A stretch of DNA of 64,000 bases from Melampsora larici-populina 98AG31 (lineage: Eukaryota; Basidiomycota; Pucciniomycetes; Pucciniales; Melampsoraceae). Location: the NCBI RefSeq assembly GCF_000204055.1, contig NW_006768769.1:2411942-2475941 (forward strand), given 5' to 3'. Below are positions 11,536 to 22,382 of the stretch, one piece after another. Below the pieces are notes generated by a model. That model made no database searches. It worked only from the letters and a program-made list of their open reading frames with translations, and was not told where the DNA came from. Both the position numbers and the translations under genes were made by a program. Positions within the stretch are counted from its first letter, which is position 1. Every line of letters starts with the position of its first letter.

Positions 11536-12204
11536 GCCATAAAGACAGGAAGTCCAGCGACGATGAGGAACTACCGAATTGGTAAGGGTTGGGAATAACG
11601 ATAGTGGTGAGCCATATCAATACGATATAGATAGCGAATCACACTTACTAGGGGGCCCAATGTCAAGACCGCCTGAAACTGAAGTGGGAAGACACGACTT
11701 GCCTCGCGGTTCGCAACTTCTGCAGCCATGCTTGATTTCAGGGTGTTTTTAGATGGTGGAGTTGATTCCGCCGAGAGGAATTTTCTGGGTGGTGGGTGGT
11801 ACGCAGGAAAGTTGTCGACGCGCTGCTGAAGGCGAGGGTGTTCAACGACCGGAACCTTCCTTATCAGCTTGTGCCATTCATGCATTAGGTCATAGAGGAC
11901 AATGTTCAACCACTCACTCAATTGGTTCAGTCGTCGCCATCGCGATCTGGCCTGGGTCCTGTGGCCATGTTCAAAGTCCCGTCCGGATGTTGTAGTGGGG
12001 GAATGACGCGGATTATGAGTCGAACGTGGCCAGTGATTCACGCACGGCCTACGCTGGTCCGGTTTGTCATATGTTTAGCGGGGTGTGTTAGCCTGTTGAC
12101 TCTCACGGCTGAGTCGGCTCGGAAGTGTTACAGAGGTTGGGTAAGTCGTCCTCAGTTCGACCGGGATGGGCATTTAGCGAGAGGGCACAGCTGCGGTAAT
12201 CATC

Positions 12205-12835
12205 ATGAATAAAGTGCTCCATCTGAAGGCTGCTTTTTGGAATCTGTACAATTACCCAATCCGCCTTACAGCAAAGTTCCCACACGCCATTAAAATCAGA
12301 ATTGTAAGTCATGTTCAACAACATTGCTTAATAGTGGTACTAACTCCTCGCTTGCATATGACGCAGACAACAATGCTCAACTCTCAGGTTGTAATTGTTA
12401 TGATCGACCCCGACACGCCAGTCCTCTGCATTACGTCGACCGAGTATCAAAAGTGGGGACAACCCCATATCCATTTGATTCGACTTTCTGGGCACCATGT
12501 TGCGATTCATGTCAGTACTGATTGCATGAGCTTCCCCCTCAATTAATGTGCTGATGCCGTGCTTCGACCTTAGGAGTCGGTTCCTGATGAGCCGAGCGAT
12601 CAGAGTTCAGAGGCCGCGCGGGGTCTCAATGTTAGTGGGGCCGACATCAACCGTTAAGATTCAGGGGTGTTTGAATCACGACCTGTTGAATTCTTTACTA
12701 TTAGGGTTTCGGGGAATATGTCATGTCAGGATGGAGATCAATTCGAGCTTAACGTTGAACAGACTTGAGACTCTCTGTCAAACGAGCCTGGGTCAATTAG
12801 TTGGTATCGTAATCCTACGCGAGTTTGGGGTTTGA
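12205..12835 (+). CDS. Weakly coding segment, possibly another degenerate module copy
   Basis: Two overlapping plus-strand frames (12205-12546 and 12548-12835) contain beta-prone stretches such as IHLIRLSGHHVAIHV and STVKIQGCLNHDLLN. They sit between copies b and c, but the full motif order cannot be followed, so this is either a decayed copy or chance. Confidence 0.2.
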
Positions 12836-13073
12836 CGTTCTACGACCTTCATCTTGCCAACGATAGCCTTAGCAAGATGTATCCGGGAAAAATGCGAAGG
12901 GCGGTGGCTTGGGGAGTAAAACAGAAATGCCGCATTGCTTTGTTATTGTACTGTAGTAGTCATGCCGGAATGGCGAATAATGTATAGAATTGCCCGGCGT
13001 GAATCAGCACTAAAGGACATGGCCCGACTGAGCAGCTTCGGGCATTATAAGTAACTGGCTTGATGTTACAATG

Positions 13074-13252
13074 AGCACACGAGCGACATTCGAGTTTTAT
13101 TTCTACTTGGTGCCTGGCGACGTAGGGCAGTTTGGTCGACTTGGTAGTCAAATTCAGTCCCAGCTCGTGCATTGTAATAACTCTCTTGATGATGGAGTGA
13201 GTGCACGAGCTACAGTCGAGTTTTATTTCTACTTGGTGCCTGACGAGGTAGT
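13074..13252 (+). repeat. Short direct repeat pair encoding the same peptide phrase
   Basis: A segment of about 45-50 bp beginning GCACACGAGCGACATTCGAG at 13074 recurs about 126 bp downstream near 13200, with few substitutions. Both encode an EFYFYLVP phrase. This looks like a local tandem duplication inside the module array. Confidence 0.6.
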
Positions 13253-13650
13253 GAGACCAGAAGACACATGAACGGTCGAAACGCAGGGGAGGTCAGCGTG
13301 TCCCAGTTCCTGTGTTCAGCGTCGCTGCACGTTAAGCTGATTCAATTTCGGTCCTGTTGTTCGAAAGCGCGGAAATTGGAGTCGGATTTCTTGGCAACAC
13401 GACGTGATCGACGAAACAGCGACATGTCCGACAATACGAACATCTCGCATATTCACGACTCTCATCTTAGGATGTACTGGAGAGGTGTGGTTTCCTTCAG
13501 GGACGAGGTGGGTCATGCTTGAAATAGTACCAGAGAAGACACCGGGACTGATATAATCTCAGAAATATCCGACAGATAGAAATAGTTTCAAATGGCTTAC
13601 CAACTCGAGGCTTCTTTGCTGATGTTGCACTTTCGCAGCGGCCGGGTCAC

Positions 13651-14160
13651 ATGAGCAGTGTCGTGATTAGGGCGGGCGAAGATGGTATTGAGTTGGAACC
13701 GAATCAATCATACCGCCTCGAGGGCTACATCATGAAGAAACGCAATTGCACCCATACTCATCTTTGCCCGTTACCCGACTCTGTAGTGTTGCTTAGTCGA
13801 GCTGAAGTATCAACGATTCTGGACATTTATCAATTCGCCTTGCGCAGCCGTGGACGAATCCTTCGTTGTCTCCGCGTCGGGCAAACCGAGTCTCGCCCTA
13901 GGCATATTTTGATGCATGTGCTGCACACAGCATGGGAGCCGTCGGTGAGCAATCTCAAACGTAATTGGGTACGAAAATATCAGCTAACGGGATTTCCGCG
14001 CATAGTTACAGTACGTGACACACTTCCACACGTATTATGAAATGACGGAAGACGTAGTCGTCGAGTTAGGGGAGCACATAGTCAGTGCTGGGGATGTTGT
14101 GGATTTCACGGGCAAGGTTGTGAACTGTACCAGGAGCACCAATACCTGGGTCATCCAAGT
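13651..14160 (+). CDS. Small two-module beta-rich protein, copy c
   Basis: Exon 1 (about 13651-13945) shows EPNQSYRLEGYIMKK, then LCPLPDSVVLL, then LRSRGRILR, then ILMHVLHTAW, ending at a gtgagc donor. Exon 2 (from about 14005 to 14160, donor gtgagg) shows GDVVDFTGKVVNC and NTWVIQ. These are the same ordered landmarks as copy a, in the same orientation. Function unknown. Exact exon ends are uncertain. Confidence 0.45.
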
Positions 14161-14218
14161 GAGGTATTCCGAAAAATATACCCACAATTTGCCCCATCAC
14201 TGACGGCGAGTAAACAGG

Positions 14219-15420
14219 TCACACATGCGGTGTTGGTTGGCTCTGCACGCGGACCTTGAATACGTTGTATGTGACGTTTAGGAAACGTATGTGAGGCCAT
14301 TTCACTGTGAAAACTGGTTCGGAAGCTTGATGAATTTCACTGGGAGTTGGGAGGATATTGAGCAATGAAAGGCCATTGACACTCCATTTGGTGTGAGTAG
14401 TTGAGTGACTGAACAGGCATGAGGAAGGCGGGAACGGGCGAAAGTAAAGGCTCCTCTTTAGTGCTGGGTCGCTCAATGGCTCGGACGGGACGGAATGGAC
14501 AGTGTATGGACGTTGCATTCTGCTGGGGGTGTCACTGGTCACTTCTATGTACATGTATACACTCCCAATGGGATGTCCTCTTGCGAGTCTAGTGATGGAG
14601 CGCGACGATCCATTTGCCGTGCGCGCCTCCTATGTCTACCACGTTCCCAGAGACGGACACGACTTCTCCGGGTCGCAAGTGACCAATTGAGGCCGCTCCA
14701 ATGGCGAGTCTGTCGTATATATAATCAACCTCAAACTCCCTGTACATCAAATACTATCGTCGGATTTCAGTTAGGTTTGGTTTGAGCGCAAGAAATTGGG
14801 AACCAACCTGCATGTCCCACTCCCGGTGCATCATGACGGCCACCCTCCATTTGCTCCCAGCTGAGTCATTCCGGACAAAAGAGTCCTTGACAAGGAGCGC
14901 ACTTCCCGCAACCTGCAAGCCAACAGTCGTCTCTGCGGCGAAGCTTCTTCTACGATCTGCGCAAGCGGTGTCGTCTAGAGCGTCCAGCACCAAGCGGCTT
15001 GAGCGGTCGATGCCACCCTGCACGACTACGCCTTCGAGATTAACTCGCCCACTCAGGTCCTGCCTGTAGTGAAGAGACTCCTGGACTAACGTCACAGCCA
15101 GTGTCACGTTGTTGAGAACGACCGAAGCATTGTAACATTTGCGTCGATATGAACTGCCAGCGGTCTGAATTTGCAAAGCAAGAAGTTAGCTGTGTCGAAT
15201 ATCATTCGAGACTTGCGCTTACGTTCTCTCCAACTTCCAGGTTCGCCTTCCATCTGAGTGTCAACCGAGTATAGGGTCCTACATGGGTGATTCGCTTCAA
15301 CTTTAAGAGCTCTGTAGGGTCAATTGAGGTGTATTGGTCTGTGAACGGAGAGGGTGATTGAATCATTCGAGAGCTTGGGAGATGGAGTGGATAACAGAAC
15401 TGCAGTGATGATGAAGCCAA
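14219..15420 (-). CDS. Small beta-rich module protein, copy d
   Basis: Minus-strand segments read: about 15420-15220 (ending LRWKANLEVGEN at a gtaagc donor), about 15165-14810 (NLEGVVVQGG, RLVLDAL, GSALLV, SKWRVAVMMHREWD, donor gttggt) and about 14554-14219 (FTVKWPHIRFLNV, FKVRVQSQ). The W-x-V-x-V end of the first module and the final strand pattern match copies a-c. Orientation is opposite to copy c, continuing the alternating arrangement. Splice sites are plausible but unproven. Confidence 0.4.
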
Positions 15421-15458
15421 CCAACGGTCTTGATCTTAAATAGATCCGAGCGTTCAAA

Positions 15459-16279
15459 ATGATCATCGTCGTTCACGCGCAAGGTGTGTTGGGCAAGAGT
15501 CGTTTTGCGTCGCGAGGAGATGCAGACTGGATTAGCTGGAGTGGGATAGTTCAGTCGCCTGTGTACAAGGTCAGATACGGTAGCGGCGGTTTTCAATTAC
15601 GCGAGTCAGGACTGGTGAGGCACTCATGGCTGGCGTTAGGCGGGGCAAGCATTCAAATGGACGCAACCCATAAGAAAAGGACTCGGCTGGCCTAATCTGG
15701 TTTAGAGTAGTTAGCTAGGGTTGTGAATGTAATGGCGGTAGCGTGACGTTCTTGATCAAGCGGAATTGGAGGAGGTTGAACAGGACGTTCAACACAAGAG
15801 GGCGCGTCTCAAGCAGTGAGAAACCTGTCGTCATTCCGGTGTGAGAAACAGGGAGGTCTCGCCGCTCGGCGAGCAAAGCCAAGGAAGCGTGCGAGTCGTG
15901 CCGGGAGTTGACTGAGACGGGCAACCTTTCTTCGTGTGTGTCTGATGGTACATTATTTTGAGTGCGTACATGTGAAAGGTGGCCTTGCAGTTGTGTCATG
16001 TGCTGTCGGATCTTGAGCTGTCACTGTACCGTCGGATACAATAGCTTGTCAAAGCCCGGCGAGAGGCTTTTTGTGCAGGAGTGCGGGCGTTCAACTTGAA
16101 GACTATGACAGATGCTCGTGTCCAAGGGGTAGCGCAGCCGCCCACGACCTCGTAAGGATAAGACTTGGGTTCAAAGACAGACTAGCACTACTTGCCCCCC
16201 ATGAGGTGTGAGGTAGTGGGTTGTAGATATAACATCAAGTACAATCTTGACTGACAACTGTCGAACGCACAACACATAT
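15459..16279. other. End of module array and unassigned sequence
   Basis: Plus-strand frame 15459-15695 and minus-strand frame 15999-15715 contain further beta-like phrases but no full motif set. There is a small perfect hairpin near 15857-15872 (CTCGCCG with CGGCGAG) and another near 16055-16075 (AAAGCC with GGCTTT). No gene can be assigned. Confidence 0.3.
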
Positions 16280-16287
16280 ATTGAGAG

Positions 16288-16689
16288 TCAGGATGGGGGC
16301 GCAAAAAAATAACGCGCCTGGGCGCAGGGCGCGCCTAAACATCTTGGAAACAAGGTGAGCGTGCCCAAAGGCCTGTATGCCTCATAGTGAGAAAGTGGGG
16401 CTTTCCGCGTGTTTATTTTCTTATAAAATCCATTTGAAGTTATTGTATGAATCAACTTCAATTAACAATAGACCTTCAAACAATCCATCTTCCACCTTAT
16501 CAGCAAGAATTATGTATTTAAGGTTGGTTAAAATGCATTTTGTGGATTTTTTTTTGCATTTTTTTCATATTTTTTCATTTTTGCGCGGTGAAAGGCCGTG
16601 CCTAACGCGCCAGTGGCGCCTAGACGCGCCCTTTTTCACAAAAACGCGCCAGGGCGCGCCTTTTGTTTAAGGCTGCACCCCCATCCTGA
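16288..16689. mobile_element. 402-bp TIR element (hAT-type MITE) with perfect 8-bp target duplication
   Basis: The ends are perfect inverted repeats, TCAGGATGGGGG at 16288-16299 and its complement at 16678-16689. The 8-bp direct repeat ATTGAGAG flanks it exactly at 16280-16287 and 16690-16697. Subterminal DNA on both sides is rich in GGCGCGCC-like palindromes (for example 16310-16335 and 16598-16660). There is no transposase inside. An 8-bp TSD is the hAT hallmark. Confidence 0.9.
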
Positions 16690-16694
16690 ATTGA

Positions 16695-17176
16695 GAGCAT
16701 CTCCAACGCGGCTGAATTCAAAAACACATACAGGTAATTTATTTCCTCGGCTGGACAGCTGTATTTTTTATTCTGTGACAGCGCCCTCCAGCGCACTACT
16801 GAAATTCATGCTCAATACCTCTTGAGGTTCAACCCATGTCACTCAAAGTCCCTTTTTGTCCAGACGTGAGCAGTCACCTACCTATCTTATTATCACAATA
16901 CGTAACAAGTTCGACATATGGACAATTATTTTAGTCAATGTTTGGGCAAAAACCGTTGAGATACTGGTTTTTCAGTGATTCAGCCAGGTCCGCAAATTTG
17001 CGGACCTGAGCATGGGAGTGTGTCATTTCCCAAAAACCAAGTTTGCACTGTGGGCCAGGTGTGAGACCTTGCCCCCGGCGCTGGAGGATGATTTTCTGAA
17101 AAACTGCAATACAGGTTATGTTTTTGACATAAACGTAACATTTAGTCATTCAGATTCGCAAGCGTTGGAGATGCTC
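16695..17176. mobile_element. 482-bp TIR element with ends GAGCATCTCCAACGC and TGA target duplication
   Basis: GAGCATCTCCAACGC at 16695-16709 is the reverse complement of the sequence ending at 17176. TGA lies directly outside each end (16692-16694 and 17177-17179), as for a 3-bp target duplication. The preceding 402-bp MITE landed on its left boundary, so that MITE's TSD overlaps this TIR. No coding capacity. A PIF/Harbinger-like origin is suggested by the 3-bp TSD but not proven. Confidence 0.7.
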
Positions 17177-17421
17177 TGAGGGGATTATCTTGGGTCTCTT
17201 CTTCGGATTATCCTCAACGGGTTTTGAAGACAACAAGTCAAGAGCGGCCAAGGCAGGGAAGTTGATGACTTCGGCCTGGAGTTCAAAGTCAAAGTCCACT
17301 GTGAAATTCCATCCCAGAAGCTGTGAAGCCATTTGGGGGAGTTTTTCTTGCATCATGTTTGATGGAACAAGGTGAAATGCCAATTCATCTGCCAAGTTTC
17401 TCTCTTGCCAAGTTTCTCTCT
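17150..17421 (-). pseudogene. Exon fragment of an unknown gene truncated by a TIR element
   Basis: A minus-strand frame begins after a plausible acceptor (tttgcag) at about 17421 and encodes a polar, acidic then basic segment (FTVDFDFELQAEVINFPALA, then KPVEDNPKKRPKIIP). The last codons and the stop at 17150-17152 are supplied by the TIR of the neighbouring element (16695-17176), so the original 3' end has been replaced. The next upstream sequence is the LTR element starting at 17506. I do not recognise the protein. Confidence 0.4.
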
Positions 17422-18257
17422 GCAAATATTTGCCACTAAAATGAAGACCAACCTAGGGGAAAAATCTGAATCAGATCCTGGGTATCAGATGTAGGCTGTA
17501 GACGGTGTAGAACTTATAGCCCAACAAGGGTTATACAGAGCTGGAAGAGGATAATCTACTAATAAAAATGACTAGTAGAAGTTGTCTAAGGACTGCTCTT
17601 CTAAAACAAGTCAATCAGAAAGAGAAACTGTTGACTTGAGTACTGATAAGGCACCAGAGAAATATAACTGATTTGATAAGAGAAAAGCACCTGATTTAAT
17701 TAATCTCAACACAATTTTAGTGTTATTCCAGTCGAGTCAAAATGTAGAAAAATGATCTCAATATCTTTTTGATATTATTCCAGAATGACAGTGTCATATA
17801 AAGCACATAAAACAAATTTCTCCTCTGATGAAGGGCTGGTTTGAGTGACCTAGTACTGCTATAATAAATTTATAATGATAAATAAAATTAAAGCTCTGTA
17901 AGAGATGAAGAAGAAAGGAAACATAATTTCGCACAAAAGACACAAGTTTATAAACACATCAATACAAATTGTTAAAGTGGTAAACAGCTCTTAAAAATCC
18001 TCTTTACCATCTAAAAAACCAAAAGATGACTAAAATGTTGGTAAACAGCTGTGATCTAATGATTCAACCACTTTCTACATTCCTCAATTTCGCCATGAGT
18101 AGCTCATCAACCCATTATGATCATTACTATGATGTAATGTGATCTTCTATTCATCATCTGATAAGATTTATTACTAATTTGACCAGTAAAACATGACTAA
18201 TCTCTATTCTTATGATCAAATGCTGTGTATATGCTGTGTTTAGAATGTTCTAGAATA

Positions 18258-18462
18258 AGGGGTTTCAAGTTAAGTTTTTTTACGTTTTTTTACGTTACAG
18301 AAATTTGGCCGTTGTTGTAAAATGTGCGTAAATTTTTTAAAACGGGAGACCTTTTTACGTCTCCCGTTTTAAAAATACGATGTTTTTACGCAAAAAAAAA
18401 TTACGAAAAACTTGCCCAAATTTGTAAAAATCACATAAAAATTATACCAACTTGAAACCCCT
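18258..18462. mobile_element. 205-bp MITE, TA target site, inside the LTR
   Basis: The ends are AGGGGTTTCAAG and its complement, with TA directly outside both ends (18256-18257 and 18463-18464). The centre is a second perfect palindrome, AAAACGGGAGAC with GTCTCCCGTTTT. It is AT-rich with many TTTACG/CGTAAA words. This is Tc1/mariner-like by its TA target. It is absent from the partner LTR. Confidence 0.85.
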
Positions 18463-18622
18463 TAATGAATATTGATTTGATCTTATGATGATTCAGCATT
18501 TCAATGATGTAATTGCTTGTTATTAATGATTTGTAATCTTGTTGATGTGTAATCAAATCCTTTGATTCCTTATAACTTTTGCCATAAACCTCTGTTACTA
18601 ATGATTTAAAGATTGTACATTA

Positions 18623-18826
18623 GGGGGTTTCAAGTTCAATTTTTTTTTGTGTAATTTTTAAAAATTCGGACAAGTTGTTCGTAAAAAAAATCTTTGTAAA
18701 ACAACGTAATTTTAATTCGGGACACCTAAAAAGGTGTCCCGCTGTAAAAAATTTACGCATATTTTACAACAACGGGCAAGTTGTTGTAGCGTAAAAATAC
18801 GCAAAAAAATTCAACTTGAAACCCCC
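18623..18826. mobile_element. 204-bp MITE, same family as the preceding one
   Basis: The ends are GGGGGTTTCAAGTT and its complement, flanked by TA (18621-18622, 18827-18828). The central palindrome is GGGACACCT with AGGTGTCCC, different in sequence from that of the copy at 18258 but in the same position. It is absent from the partner LTR. Confidence 0.85.
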
Positions 18827-19456
18827 TATTATGAAATGAATAATTTTACGTCGAATGAACTACTACTCATCATGTTCTGACGTCATTTGACACATGTAAT
18901 CAGCTGAAAACCTTCATTTTCAATGATTTTCACCTATTTTCTCCACTTTACACACCTTTTACTAAGCTTTTCTTGTCTTCTGTAACATTACACAGCAATA
19001 TCTAACCGTGGAAATCCCTAAAAACACTCTTGGCAACCTCATTCATTACTAATACCACTGTTACATATGTAAAACTACCTGTAAACCCTTGTTTACCAAT
19101 TTCGACTTTTTCCCATTTCCTTAATAACTTCTATTTTATCTTATAGACCATCATGATTAAAGTTGTTACTGAATAACATAATGCTCCTCTTTCATATTCT
19201 GACCCTACTAAACCCATAAACCTAATATTAATACCCTAAAAACCATTTCCAACCTGTATACCTCTATTTTCGAGTTTTTCTTATGTTTTTTTCTTCTTTC
19301 TTTTTGTAATCTGTTTGTTAATAGTTTATACTTATCTTATTAAGCTTGTTCATATAAATTGAGTATTTAAAGATAAAATATATGTAATATAATTGATGTA
19401 ATTCAAAAATTTGATTTTTTTGATTTTTTGATTGGTCTCATAGATTGATTACCACA

Positions 19457-19472
19457 TCCTCCCCTTCTTCCT
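19457..19472 (-). promoter_or_regulatory. Polypurine tract of the gag-only element
   Basis: On the minus strand AGGAAGAAGGGGAGGA ends exactly where the 3' LTR begins (TGTGGTAATC). It would prime second-strand synthesis. Confidence 0.8.
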
Positions 19473-19878
19473 AAACTGCCCCCAGTTTACCAATCAAAAA
19501 ATAAATAGCTTTCATCCAACTAAACTGTGTATCCTGACGTTTTAAAATTCAATCTTTAATTTGATTGATGTTGACTTTTTAAATTGATAAAGATTTGTTT
19601 ATTTTTCTAACACTATAAGATTGTTTGAATTTGAGAAAGAGAAACATATCAATAACACACAAATATCTCCTCAACTGCACTATACTGCCCACCTCCCCTT
19701 CTTCTGCTTTTAAATCTCACACCACAAAGATAATTCATTCTATACCAATTTCAATCTTACTTTCCTAGACCATTTCTCAACTTCTTTGGACACTTCAGGC
19801 AAAATTGAAAATAACTCTTTAATGAACAACTGATAAAATTTGTGCTTAACTCTGTTCACTACTTTTGATAACATTGAT

Positions 19879-21609
19879 TTAGAATTCTCTTTGAAAACAG
19901 ATGTATTTAATTTTTTTTATGAATTTATGTGTATTTGAATTGATAGAAAATAAATTGTTTGAATGTTCATCTATCTCGTGCTTCTTCTTGATACCATATC
20001 CTTTCTCAATTCGCATAAAATCCTCTCCAATAGCATTATCATTATCTTCTAACACTTCATCCATGTCCACGACATCAATCACTTCTATAACATCATTAAA
20101 TGCTACTTGCTTCTTTATCTTAAGATCTTCTTGAATTTGATTTTTAACATCCTCTTTCTTAATTTGAGACTCATTATTTTGTGCTAATTCTTCTTCCTCA
20201 ATCTTTACTTCTTTATTGACAGAATACATTTGAAAATCATTAGTAATAATTGGTGTTAAATTTGGTAATGAAACTACTGGCTGAATTAAATTACAATCTT
20301 CTGGTTCCATTGAAAAACTCGAATTTTCATTATGATCAAAAGTACTCTCAGTATCAGAATAGTAGTCCATTTGATTGTAATTTGTGTCAGAGTTGATATA
20401 TTGATCATTGAAATCAGTTTCTTGTACTTGTAGTTCATTAAATTCAATTGGTTCTTGATATTGATTATAGATATAGTTCTGTTCTTGATTATGATCATGA
20501 TATTGATGAATATTTGAATCATTTGGCGCGAGTCGATTGGTCTGATAATGTTGATAAGGAGCAGGTTGTTGTTCAATATAAGTTTGGAAATGATTAGGAA
20601 CATAAATTTGATATGTAAAAGAATCAGGATGTGGAATTAAGCTAGAATTCTGAATGATATTTGTTTGAAGATTATTATGATCACTACTCAAATAATCAAT
20701 CTGATGAGTAGCTTTTGCTCGTGCTCCAGTAATCTTAGCAATTTTCTTATTTATATTGTTTTGAATAACTTCATTCTTAACTCCAGGAAGGTCATCTATG
20801 ATCCTAATTTTGCTTTCTTCAACATCTTCAAAATCCAACAGTACTTCTCCTTCCAAAACATATTCTACAGCCTTTTTCAATTTGTTTAAGCTAGGTAACT
20901 TATAACTACCACCATCAACTTGTTGAATAAACTTTTTCTTAATTAATCTCTTTTTAATTCCCTTTTGTAACTCGTCTGAAAAAGCCTCATAAAAACATCT
21001 CACAACTTCCTCTTCTGAATTGATATAATCATGCTTGGTAAGATAATTGTAAATCTTGTCAAAATTTATTTTAAAAGATTCAAATTCAGCTTCATTTGTA
21101 ATTCCACCACGCCTAGAAGACCTTTCTGATAAAACTCTGATATGATCAATAGAGTACTTTAATTCTATTGATGTAGAATGATATCTAGCAATGAGTTGTT
21201 TCTTTAATTTCGTCCAACTCCATTTACCACTACCCCAGCCATCCATTTCTCTAATTTCCTCTTTCAAACTTTCTTCTTCAACAAATCTAGTAATTTGCAT
21301 AACCATATCAAGTTGAGAAGCACCATCAGCTTCTGCTTGACTCTGATAATTCGTGAGAAACCTTTTAATACTTTCTCCTTCTCTGAATCTAATTGAAGCA
21401 TCTGAATTATTGATTTTTCTAGGTCTTTCTTCATCTGAACTACTATCACTATCACTTTCAATGTACATCCTACTGATTTGCTTCTTTTTAACTTTAATTC
21501 TTTTCTTCTCTTTAAGTCTTGATTTTTCAATTAAATCCATCATTTCTTTTTCTGTTTGATTGAATAAATTTTGTTGTTGTTCATATAATTTCTGCCATGT
21601 AGAAGCCAT
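19879..21609 (-). CDS. Gag-like structural protein of the LTR element
   Basis: A single intact frame of 576 residues. It starts MASTWQKLYEQQQNLF, has a Lys/Arg-rich coiled segment (about 20-45), an acidic Ser/Asp run (about 50-62), and then a helical capsid-like region at about 70-260 containing the retro-gag phrase KWSWTKLKKQLIARY. The C-terminal half is low-complexity, Asn/Gln/Tyr-rich, with an acidic end. No CCHC zinc knuckle is visible and nothing of pol follows. The intact frame in an element with diverged LTRs suggests selection on Gag, or recent co-mobilisation. A domesticated gag is an alternative. Confidence 0.7.
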   Translation of the reverse strand: MASTWQKLYEQQQNLFNQTEKEMMDLIEKSRLKEKKRIKVKKKQISRMYIESDSDSSSDEERPRKINNSDASIRFREGESIKRFLTNYQSQAEADGASQLDMVMQITRFVEEESLKEEIREMDGWGSGKWSWTKLKKQLIARYHSTSIELKYSIDHIRVLSERSSRRGGITNEAEFESFKINFDKIYNYLTKHDYINSEEEVVRCFYEAFSDELQKGIKKRLIKKKFIQQVDGGSYKLPSLNKLKKAVEYVLEGEVLLDFEDVEESKIRIIDDLPGVKNEVIQNNINKKIAKITGARAKATHQIDYLSSDHNNLQTNIIQNSSLIPHPDSFTYQIYVPNHFQTYIEQQPAPYQHYQTNRLAPNDSNIHQYHDHNQEQNYIYNQYQEPIEFNELQVQETDFNDQYINSDTNYNQMDYYSDTESTFDHNENSSFSMEPEDCNLIQPVVSLPNLTPIITNDFQMYSVNKEVKIEEEELAQNNESQIKKEDVKNQIQEDLKIKKQVAFNDVIEVIDVVDMDEVLEDNDNAIGEDFMRIEKGYGIKKKHEIDEHSNNLFSINSNTHKFIKKIKYICFQREF

Positions 21610-22360
21610 CTGATTACTATTTGATTTGATTTATCAGAACATATACTTAAAAAGTCGAAAATATATATATCAAGGATAGATAAGGATCAATAATTTCGCG
21701 TAGATTTCAAATCTTCAAATGAAGTAAATAGAATGAATTTATTAATGTAAGAAGCTTATTTAATTTAAACTATTAATAACCAAAGTAATTTGAATTAGTG
21801 ATTAATTTTTAAAGGAGAAACTCGAAATTGTTGATGATAGAATCTTGTTTAATGAATGAAGTAATCTTTGTAATGAATGTTGATTTAATTCTTGAATTGA
21901 TTTTCGGGTAAAACCTCCAATAAAACGAAAGGGTTGGTGATAGAATAGATTTGTTGTTAAAAAGAATAGTATTCCTGATTTTTCGAAATTTCAAGTCAAT
22001 TGTTGTTATTTACTATTCTGATTGTTTATAATGGAATTAAGTTATAAGTTGATGTAGTATTGATCATTAGTTTAATCTCCTAAATTTCGGATATTGAATA
22101 TATCTAAATTATTTAACAATGATAATGATTATTTTGATGAATAGTATTGATTGTGAATTTTCGGATTTTTCAGTTGATTTATATAATTTAATTATCTGAT
22201 TTGTTTTAATGTTATATTAATTATAAATTTGAATCTGATATTGAATAATTTAATTGGATCAAGTTGTTTTGTTAATTTGAGAATGAATTGTTGAATTTGA
22301 TTATAATATAAAGTAATTGAAGTAATTTAAATAAATTTGACCAGTAGCAAAGTTAAGTAA

Positions 22361-22382
22361 AGCCCAGGCAGAGTCACCAATA
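22361..22382 (-). promoter_or_regulatory. Putative primer binding site of the gag-only element
   Basis: On the minus strand, two bases after the end of the 5' LTR, comes TTGGTGACTCTGCCTGGGC. Position and form fit a tRNA primer site, but I have not matched it to a particular tRNA. Confidence 0.55.

Larger units (their letters stand above)
17506..19456 (-). repeat. 3' LTR of the gag-only element
   Basis: 1951 bp against 1628 bp for the partner LTR. Much of the extra length is two inserted MITEs (18258-18462 and 18623-18826, about 413 bp with TSDs), partly offset by other indels. Confidence 0.85.

Noticed and set aside
15850..16080. Hairpins near 15857 and 16055 as a Helitron 3' terminus
   Set aside because: Neither is followed at the expected distance by CTRR, and there is no second copy to define an end.
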